Positions 56,201 to 64,000 of a DNA stretch of 64,000 nucleotides are shown piece by piece. Location of the stretch: the NCBI GenBank assembly GCA_963853835.1, contig OY970830.1, positions 41,211,466-41,275,465 of the forward strand. Direction: 5' to 3'. Within the stretch, counting starts at the first letter, position 1, and the number at the start of each line of letters is the position of its first letter. The notes under the pieces are model-generated. The model did no database searches. It was given only the letters and a program-made list of their open reading frames with translations, and was not told the origin of the DNA. The DNA comes from Calendula officinalis. Taxonomy: Eukaryota > Streptophyta > Magnoliopsida > Asterales > Asteraceae. The position numbers and the translations under genes were made by a program.

Positions 56201-57695
56201 ATAATATTTTTGGCTCGTAATAATTTTTAATCATTGATTATAATAACTTTGGAATATAATAAATTTCGATCACAATAAATTTGGATCATAACTTGTTTTG
56301 ATCATAACATTTTTTTATCATAATAAATTTGGATCATTACATTTTTGGATCATATAAGATTTTTGGTTCGTAATATGTTTGAATCATGACAATGTTTTCA
56401 ATTTTTCATGACTATACTTATTTTGTAAAGTATTTAATTTTAAAAACTTTGACATTTTTAGAAATTTTTGTTTATAAAAGAAAAGACAAAGTTATGACTG
56501 AAAAACAAAGTAGGAGGAATAAATGAATCTATTTCCATATAACGGAGAAGTTAATTGACCATTATGCTCTTAATCCTAAATGCTAATTATAATGTCTGTA
56601 ATTAAACTCTCTTAATGCCCTTTGAATGAGCACTATGACTCAGCATTATCAACCAATGAGATGATGAGGTATTGCCATGCTATAGTTATCTAGTTATCAA
56701 ATCCAGTTCATATATTTGCTACATATATAGGGAGAGATTACAATTTATGTACAACATTATCGACTTACATCACGCCTTAAGAAACGATATTTCCTATAGC
56801 TTCTAAAGCTTGAGGTCTGATCATGACACTACTACACCCATGTTATTTAGAAACTTGATTTAAATAATTAAAATGATCAGTTTAAACCTTTAAACTATTT
56901 TTGTTGGAATTATAACCAAATACTCAACATACAAAATCAAAATTAAACTTAACATAACAAAATTATGCAACATCTTACGATTCAGACAATATATTACATC
57001 TTACAAATTACAGATTCAACCCCGTACATAGTAGTCTTTAAATAAATAGTTTGGATCTTACCTATTCGGATCCATCCTTGTTAAGTTGCGAAACAAACAA
57101 CCCCTAAATTTTAAACCTACAATCACTAACTTTAAAAATGCTTTTTGGCTTGTAACGAATATCTTAATTTTATGTACTAAGAAACTCACAGTATTTATTA
57201 AACAAAATACATATCTTACTGATCAAAGAGGTAACATATATACGTACTATCACTATGTCTGCATAAAAAAAAATTAATAACATAATACATTCGTATTAAT
57301 AGTTTTACCAACAAATTAAGGTTTTCAAATTTTTTCTGAAATCATAAATAAAAATTGTTAAAAGATGTAATATATATAGCGTTCCGCTTCTTGAAAAGAC
57401 CATTAGATATTTGGAATAACATACATAAAGAATAGAATACGAAGCCGTACTCATAAACACTTGGATGCATATATCTATTTATTATGCTTCCGTAGAATAT
57501 AGATTCGCTACCGGCCAACTTTCGCCTACGTATTATTGTCAACTTTTGCAACAAAGTTTACCTTTCTTTTCTTTTTAAAAAGTATTCCCATATATTATAA
57601 AGCCTACTCTTTGATCCAGCTTTACTCTTGATATACATGTTCGATCTAACCATTATTATGGTCATTTCTAAAACTTCTCCTAATCATCAGATAAA
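56201..57695. other. AT-rich spacer
   Basis: TTTGGATCAT repeats continue to about 56400 and the shared 100-base unit lies at 56400-56515. From 56520 to 57695 I see no gene, RNA or clear repeat; the short open frames lack any motif. Confidence 0.4.
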
Positions 57696-57699
57696 TGTT

Positions 57700-57775
57700 T
57701 AACCAGTAAGGGATCAAACCCAGTAACTTCTCGAAAGTCATTCAAAACTATTACCACTAGACTATCACCGGATGG
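57700..57775 (-). repeat. tRNA-derived SINE-like or tRNA-pseudogene segment
   Basis: Minus strand carries a box A match TAGTCTAGTGG (57754-57764) and, 32 bases on, a box B match GGGTTTGATCCC (57710-57721). No cloverleaf is evident, so it is taken as a SINE head or relic rather than a tRNA gene. Confidence 0.5.
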
Positions 57776-57849
57776 TTCTGTAACCTAATATCACTATCTG
57801 TCTCCACCCTAAAACATTCTCTTTTCTCCACATAATATCCTCAAACTCC

Positions 57850-57860
57850 TATATATATAA
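57850..57860 (+). promoter_or_regulatory. Probable TATA box of the glutaredoxin gene
   Basis: TATATATATAA, 120 bases before the ATG; gives a leader of roughly 90 bases. Confidence 0.55.
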
Positions 57861-57979
57861 TTCCTCATGCTCACCCATATTTACACAACAACCTAACTAA
57901 ACTCATTCACATTAACCGTTAATTAAATAAAAAAAGGTATCTTTAATCAGTAAGAGTTTTAAGTCCGGTTTACATACAC

Positions 57980-58285
57980 ATGGATTCAGTGAACATAATG
58001 GTTTGTGAGAGGCCAGTGGTAATCTTCAGCAAGAGTTCTTGCATCTTGTCTCACACAGTCAAGTCTTTGTTCAACGACTTTGGTGTCAGCCCAACAGTCT
58101 ACGAGCTCGATGAGATCTCTAGAGGCCGAGAAATCGAGCAGGCGTTGTTTGGGTTTGGGTGCAATACGGTTCCGGTTGTGTTCATTGGTGGTGAGTTGGT
58201 TGGTGGAGCAAATGAAATAATGAGTCTTCAACTCAAGAGAGTTTTAAAGCCAATGCTTATTAGGGCTGGAGCATTATGGGTTTAA
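57980..58285 (+). CDS. CC-type (class III, ROXY-like) glutaredoxin
   Basis: A 101-residue intronless frame, the usual length for this plant-specific family of small thiol oxidoreductases that act with TGA transcription factors in the nucleus and cytosol. Active site at residues 21-24 is CILS (KSSCILSHTVK); most relatives have Cys-Cys at the first two positions. TVP at 63-65 and GG at 70-71 and 75-76 form the glutathione-binding site (TVPVVFIGGELVGGANE). The C-terminus RAGALWV resembles the ALWL tail needed for TGA and corepressor binding in ROXY proteins. A monothiol type is inferred from the single active-site Cys. AATAAA at 58326-58331 may direct polyadenylation. The only convincing host gene in the window. 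Confidence 0.92.
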   Translation: MDSVNIMVCERPVVIFSKSSCILSHTVKSLFNDFGVSPTVYELDEISRGREIEQALFGFGCNTVPVVFIGGELVGGANEIMSLQLKRVLKPMLIRAGALWV

Positions 58286-58325
58286 TTTTATTTATAACGC
58301 TACAATAATGTAATATTATCTACGT

Positions 58326-58331
58326 AATAAA
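58326..58331 (+). terminator. Polyadenylation signal after the glutaredoxin gene
   Basis: AATAAA, 41 bases after the stop codon. Confidence 0.5.
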
Positions 58332-58968
58332 GCACATTATAAGTGCGAACAGTTTGACAATGAAAAAAAAGACATATATATGTATGATATAACGTATGCC
58401 TTCAGGCGATACTAGCATTTGGTTTTAGTTTATGTCCGTGTTCCTTGATCTCATGATGGTGTATGACAATATATAGCAAGCAATAATAACATACTTCTAC
58501 CTCTATATGACATAAGTTTTAGTGTTGCTTTTAAATAAATGATGTTCTATTCAAAATTCTCTCCCTCCTTAAATTCGCCTCTCTTAACACACCCCATTCT
58601 CACTTGATAAAATATTAGATAAGGTTTGGTGTTATGGAGGAGAAAAAGCTCCTGGTTTAATGACTTCACTTTCAAGTTCATCAATAAAAATTGGTCCTTC
58701 ATTTTCTCTTCTGCAACATGTCTGAGTTTTGGTGGGTGCAAGGAGGATCTGGGAACACGAAACCCGGAAAGTGTGTGTCAGACAAAAACTCATTTAACTA
58801 GACATGTGGCATGCATTTGGGTAGAATCCAGGTTCGGTGGAACCGGAAACATCATTTCTGAAAGAAAAATAAAACAGCATTAGAAACTAAAATTTTGTAG
58901 AAAACGACATTATTTCTGAAAAAAGTTCTCTTGTGATGATGTTATTCTCTTTTCTTTTATTTGCATAA
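58332..58968. other. Spacer without recognisable features
   Basis: Open frames on either strand (for example 58626-58883) show no family motif, and I see no repeat or RNA. Confidence 0.4.
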
Positions 58969-59297
58969 GACTGTTTCCAATGGTGATGGACACTGATACC
59001 GTCAGTTGTTGCCAAATCAGCACCACGTCAGCTCACCATCCAACCGACATTAAACTGACGTACTAATGTCAACAATACCTCTTCCGTGTAATTTTTTGGG
59101 ACCCGACCACCATTACAAAATACACACACATAAAATACCCCTTTGGCCCCACCTACCCATGCAAACTCACTCGTCTCTTTCTCTCGTCTCCACACTGGCG
59201 GGACCCCAACTGGCGGAACAAGAGATCTAGCCGTGCCAACGGTTTGATCTCGCCAGTTTGGGGGATGGGTAAACTCACGGGGCCATTGAGAGTGGTC
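58969..59297. mobile_element. Tourist-like (PIF/Harbinger) MITE
   Basis: Imperfect inverted ends GACTGTTTCCAATGG and CCATTGAGAGTGGTC, flanked by TAA at 58966-58968 and 59298-59300, the duplication expected of PIF/Harbinger elements. 329 bp, non-coding. Confidence 0.7.
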
Positions 59298-59300
59298 TAA

Positions 59301-59724
59301 CTAGTAGCCAGTAGGTGTGAACTAGCAAATCTTGCACCGGCAGATTGGATTCATATTTTTCAATTGCATGGAAGAAATGATTATATCATTATAGGCCTTG
59401 ATGTGTTACGATCAACTCTTGCATCAATTAAAAGGATTTAACTAAACACAACTAAAAGACTAGAACACATAAGGCTATCCGGTATGGGTCTTCTGAGGTG
59501 CTGTTTGTTTTTTTATAGCAAAAAGATCTGCTGTCTGCGAACCACATCTGCCAACTGCTATAGCTTCTGGGTGGACCAAAGGTCTGCAATCTGCTAGAAA
59601 GCTGTTGTTTGTTTTTTAACATCTGCAGAGTTGCTTAAATAAATTAAAATTTAATATATCATACGTCTAACAACATTAAAATAATCCATACATCAATATA
59701 GTATGTTGTTTGGAGGAGATGTGA
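59301..59724. other. Spacer; possible DNA-transposon relic
   Basis: Contains CTGTTTGTTTTTT at 59502 and TTGTTTGTTTTTTAAC near 59605 in a direct arrangement, with CTGCTGTCTGC-like blocks between; possibly a hAT-type relic. No gene. Confidence 0.3.
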
Positions 59725-59764
59725 TGTCACACCCCGCCAAAAAATGGTTTGCGGAAGAATGGGC

Positions 59765-62700
59765 TATCAGTTTGTGGGGTTCCATCTTAAAACCAATTGT
59801 TGTAAGAGGAGTAGCCCAGGACCCTTATAAGCACATTACCGGTTCATCTTTTGTCCAATGTGGGACATCTTAACACGCCCTCTCACGTGTGGCGTTGTAA
59901 CGCCTTGAATTTTTATTGTAATTAAATTATTACATTTTATTAAATAAATTATGTGATATTTATTTATTTGAGACCTTTTAGTGTTACGTGATTTATTTTG
60001 TATTTAATTCGAGTAAATTAAATACTTAGTGTTTTAGTTAATGACAAGAGTGTCATTCAATGTGCGTTTAATTAATCATGCGGATTAATTAATAATAATA
60101 ACAAGTGTGTTATTCGGTGGTGCTATTTTATAATGAGATTTAGTAGCTAATTATCCTAGACGTTTAATAATTCTCGAGGCCGGCCGATAGGCCAAGGCCT
60201 TCCGATGTCACTTCATTTCTACCTCGAGCCATGTTTTTCCTTGGATTCTTTGTGTTCATATTCCACCAATTAAAACATAGATCCTTGCTTGTTTTAATAA
60301 TCGAGCCAAGCTTCACACGTTTAAAGCTTGATTAAATCTCTCCCACATTATTCTGAATATAACCCCAAAAGTTTGAGACCACACCTTTGGACCCTTTTGT
60401 CGAATTCAGTTAAGTGTACAAGGCCTCAATTTCCAATTAATTCCCTAGCCCAGCCGCAGTATGAGGCTTGTAGCCTTTTTGTCTAATGTCTTGTGTGCTA
60501 AGATATGTTACTTAAGGTAACAATACTGTAATCAATACTTGCTTCCAATCGAGATTCCCTTTTTGCCCTAATCCCTGCGGCTGCATTCTCTTCAAGCAAA
60601 ACCCCCGGCCGTAGTTGTCTTCCTTGTTGCTCGAGACTTTGGTCGCCGTTCTAGAAATTAAAGACATGGGCAGCCACGTGTTAAAGAGGGTGCTGGTGTT
60701 CTTATCTTAAACACTAGAAGGAATTGCTAGATGGTGATTTCATCACGTGGGGCAGTCCAAAGTCAATCTCCTCTTGTCTCATAAAGCTAGGTGTAATTGA
60801 TAGAAGTGAAGCAGGCAACTAGGTGTCGTAATGGTGGCGTTCTTATCTTGTTAAAAGGTAGTTTTGATTTAATTAATGGCAATCCACGTTTTGAGTAAGG
60901 AGATTTATTGTTTGTTTTTGGTCAGCAGATTGCTAGAAAGCTTGGGGTATTTTGTTTTAGTCGAGTGAATCGTTGTTTGGTGTTTCGTGTGTAACTGTCT
61001 TTCTCGCAAATCGTTCGTAGGGTATAATCTTTAATCCCTTTTGTTTTAATCTTGTATTCGTATATTATTTCCGAGCAATCCTTGTGGAACCTGAGAGCAC
61101 GTAACTTCTGGAATTCTTGAGGGGTTCTTGTCGGGTTGTGTCGGTCATTATCTTAAAATCGTTTTTAGTTGCTGGCAGATTCGAAACGTTATATTGATGG
61201 CTGTTTTTGAGAGTCTTAGAGTCTGTTTTGGGAGAGGGCCGTCTCACAGAGATTTGTAGCCCTCTGCATTAGCCTTCCGAGTTGACCGAGAACTCGTTAA
61301 CCGGGTTTATGGGTTGGAAGTTACGGTCAAAACAGTAAGCTGCCGCAGTGATTTTATGTGCTATTGTTACACTCGTTTGTAAACCGTTTTGATATCGTGT
61401 CTTAAAAACAGTACTCAATTCCGTGTCTAGATTAAATGTGGATTCAGTTTTTTATGAAGATGGTTCCTTGGTTGTCGGGGTGGGTTGGATTAAAAACCGT
61501 AGTCGTTTTGCTAAACGTTTTGATAACCGAAAACCGGAAACCGAACCCGTAGGGTTCTTGGTTTCCTAAACCAAATAATTTCTATAAATAATGAAATAGA
61601 CTTGTTGTAAATATATTTCTGAAGTTAAAACGAGTTTCGGGGCTGTCGGGTGCCTCGGGAATAATCGGGTTGATGTCGGGAATTAAAACGGGTTTTTAAA
61701 CGTCATGATGGATTTTTGGGCAGAAACTGTAATCTGACTTTGAGTCCGTTTTTACAACATTTAAAATATGTTTCTGGATTTTTGGGCCGTGCTGGTCTCT
61801 AGTTTTCCGAGTCCTCTTTCCAACGACGTTGACGGCTCGTTAATCTGATTCACGGTTTAAAAGTTATTGTTGTTTTGGTAAACCTTCGTTGGATAGTTTT
61901 CGGTTCAGCTATTCTGTCTCGTGAGCCTGTTTTGAGCCTTTTCCGTTTGGATCTAGCTTCCGAAGTCTTCTGTAAAATTGTAGTCCTCTGAGTCATTTAA
62001 CTAATGTAAAAATTTGAATAATATCTAGTGAGCGGTTTGAGAGTTATAGCCGTTCCCGCGAAAGTGCTGAGTGCTGTTTAGTTTCTGCCGAAACAACCTT
62101 TGAGTCTAATCCTAACCCGAGCTTCCTTGTACATTGTAGGACCTTCTAGGACCGGTTAGAGACGCTCTTCAGTACCGAGGATATTTAGGAGCTTACGGTT
62201 ATTTGAGGTGGGTAATCTCACTATAAACTTGTACTTACCTTCGATTCATGATTTTGTGCTACGTGTTGTGAATTGTCTTGTTGATTGAGCTTGAGTATTG
62301 ATTGGGTGATTTGTTTGAGTTATCTGTGATTTGAGTTATTTGTGATTTGAGTTATCTTGAGCCTGAGTTATCTGAGTTTTGAGTTCTTGAGTTAAAACAT
62401 TAAACGTAATATACTTGAGTTGTCTTGGCATCGAAGAGTACTGGTGCCAGACGTTTTGACTCAACACCGAACAGTACAGGTGTTGAGCCTTGAGTTGTGT
62501 GAGGCGGGTCGAGGTTGATCTCTCGTCCCAAGTCACACAAGCGCGCTATATAAATTTAAAATCTGAGAAATAATTTGAGTAATTGAGAATTGAGTAGAGT
62601 CTCTAGGGATCACTTATGTGACTTGAGTTGTTTGTATTTATTTGTTTATTTTGATATTATTCACTCAGCGGTGGCTGACCCCAATCACTCCCTCCCATTC

Positions 62701-63177
62701 TACAGGTACTAGCAAGGGCAAAGAGAAGGTCAATGGTTGATGAGCTGCGTTTCTATTTTTATATTTATGGATTTGGATTAAAACATTTATTTCGAGTCAA
62801 ACATGTTTTGTTTTAAAACCTTTTATTATTCCGCATTTAAACCACGAGACGGTTTTATATATTTATTTATGAGTTGGGACATTTGAGTTACTTGTACTCT
62901 TGGGGAAATTGTTTTATTTTATTATTTAAAAATTTTTAAATTTCCCCTGATTTTTGGGTTGTTACAGGCGTCATTTTTTTTCGCGCCTAACACGTGGATA
63001 TTTATGGGTTACGTGGGGTCCGTGTGGCCGTTTGACCAACAACGGGTAAACCTTGCTCTGATACCATATCAGTTTGTGGGGTTCCATCTTAAAACCAATT
63101 GGTTGTAAGAGGAGTAGCCCAGGACCCTTATAAGCACATTACCGGTTCATCTTTGTCCAATGTGGGACATCTCAACA
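59765..63177 (-). mobile_element. TRIM element with 111 bp LTRs, split by a family C solo LTR
   Basis: Direct repeats at 59765-59875 and 63067-63177 (minus-strand start TGTTGAGATGTCCCACATTG) are flanked by TGGGC (59760-59764 and 63178-63182). A primer site TGGTATCAGAGC (minus strand, 63055-63066) abuts the right repeat. The internal region without the nested LTR is about 115 bases, so this is a non-coding terminal-repeat retrotransposon in miniature. Confidence 0.85.
59896..62966 (+). mobile_element. Family C solo LTR, copy 2
   Basis: A 3071 bp sequence, TGTAACGCC ... GGTTGTTACA, flanked by GGCGT (59891-59895 and 62967-62971), inserted in the TRIM. Collinear with 1409-4169, especially the 3' half, including the twin hairpins (62427-62487) and the GTGGGTAATCTCAC block. 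No coding sequence. Confidence 0.88.
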
Positions 63178-64000
63178 TGGGCGTCGACATTTTGAGTAAC
63201 GTAGCATATGATTATCGCAAACAATAAATGTTCAAAAATCTTGATAAATATTTTATTCAAAGTACTTGAAATAAGTAATGTCAAAAATTTAATTGTAATT
63301 GAAAACGACTAAAATAAAAATTAATATTTGCAAATGAAAAGACATTTGTGGCATCTTGATAATATGCATGCTCATGATCCAATGCTACTAAGTCTCATGC
63401 TTCGATTAATTACCTGAAAAACATATGAAAAATGATCAACAAAATTGTTGAGTGAATCCACAAGTTTAATATAAGTTTTGAAAACCAATGTTTTTGTGTG
63501 CTGACAAGGCATAAAATGTATAATAACGTAACTTTGTAAATAGTTTGAAAACCAAAGTTTCAATGTGCCAACCATGGCATAAAGTGTATGATGATATAAT
63601 AAGTTGTATGATGATATAACGTTTGAAAATGATCTGCCACCATGGGCAATATTATGATAATAGTTGAAATGTAAAAACCAATAAGTATGTAGAAAAGCAT
63701 GACTGATATCCATGGTAATGCCGACCCTAAGTCCATAACCAAAACTACCAACTCTAAATGATGTTACTGTATCTAAGATATACACTCCCTGATTGATCAC
63801 ACTGTGGGAGGGGGAGTATCAACCGATAGTACTATCTGCATATCCAGGACCTAGTCGCAACTATCTAATGATTATGTGCGTAAGCATCTAATGATGTTGC
63901 TATGCACTACACCTAAACTTAGTCCGAGCATAGGGATTGATTGTTATGTTTTTGAGATGTATCATCATAAGTAAAAATAATGTAATTGCATATAAAACAG

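Larger units (their letters stand above)
59725..64000 (-). mobile_element. Partial LTR related to element B, minus strand, running off the window
   Basis: Starts TGTCACACCCCGCC, the reverse complement of the element B LTR end, followed by TTTGCGGAAGAA as in B. After the nested TRIM, 63183-64000 continues with blocks matching B's LTR in reverse order (ACCTGAAAAACAT and GTTGAGTGAATCCAC near 63412-63460, GATAGTACTATCTGCATATC near 63825). The divergence is high, so it is a related family. Its other end is outside the window. Confidence 0.7.

Noticed and set aside
57700..57775. Functional tRNA gene
   Set aside because: Box A and B are present, but no acceptor stem or anticodon arm pairing could be found.
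58626..58883. 85-residue frame downstream of the glutaredoxin gene
   Set aside because: No family motif, no clear promoter, overlapped by another frame of similar length.
63372..63800. 142-residue minus-strand open frame at the right edge
   Set aside because: It lies in LTR sequence related to element B, has no known motif, and the equivalent region of B is not open.

Overview
The window is repeat-dense plant nuclear DNA. The evidence is nested LTR retrotransposons with the initiator-methionine tRNA primer site, GT-AG introns, Stowaway and Tourist-like MITEs, and a plant-specific CC-type glutaredoxin. The style of the chromovirus and Sirevirus proteins suggests a eudicot, perhaps Asteraceae; that lineage guess is weak. 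Only one ordinary host gene is supported, the glutaredoxin at 57980-58285.

Positions 1-51744 are one old Ty3/gypsy chromovirus (element A, + strand). Its gag starts near the left edge and its 3' LTR ends at 51744. It was broken open twice. (i) A solo LTR of its own family (1131-6292, TSD TGTCA) sits inside the gag zinc-knuckle region and itself holds a solo LTR of another family, C (1409-4169, TSD AACTT). (ii) A second chromovirus, element B (7998-47501, TSD ACTTG), sits between the A reverse transcriptase and RNase H. B has a clean 5' LTR (7998-10691), a decayed gag-pol (10692-16395), and a 3' LTR spread over 16396-47501 by four later insertions. These are a MULE-type transposon carrying a LINE fragment (16569-20953, TSD TTTCATTTTA), a Ty1/copia Sirevirus-like element on the minus strand (copia-1, 21444-33184, TSD TGAAC), a solo copia LTR (33911-46120, probable TSD CCAAA), and, inside that solo LTR, a second Sirevirus-like element on the plus strand (copia-2, 34009-45568, TSD AATAT).

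The two Sirevirus-like copies are the most interesting content. Each has 510-511 bp LTRs, a large gag with two zinc knuckles, a pol, and an extra envelope-position gene after pol. That extra gene appears to have its own TATA box, a conserved upstream hairpin, and a GT-AG intron joining two exons in frame (copia-2). An ATACTGAG/CTCAGTAT motif is scattered through LTRs, coding regions and intron. Copia-1 also carries an inverted duplication that destroys the start of its second exon. By eye the LTR pairs differ at about 8 sites (copia-1) and 4 sites (copia-2), so both insertions are recent and copia-2 is the younger.

From 51745 to about 57700 the sequence is AT-rich and holds a Stowaway-like MITE, direct and tandem repeats, Helitron-type helicase remnants and a tRNA-derived SINE-like segment. 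After the glutaredoxin come a Tourist-like MITE (58969-59297) and a partial minus-strand LTR related to element B (59725 to the window end). That LTR is interrupted by a TRIM (59765-63177, TSD TGGGC), which is itself split by a second family-C solo LTR (59896-62966, TSD GGCGT).

All assignments come from reading the sequence. No database search was run.
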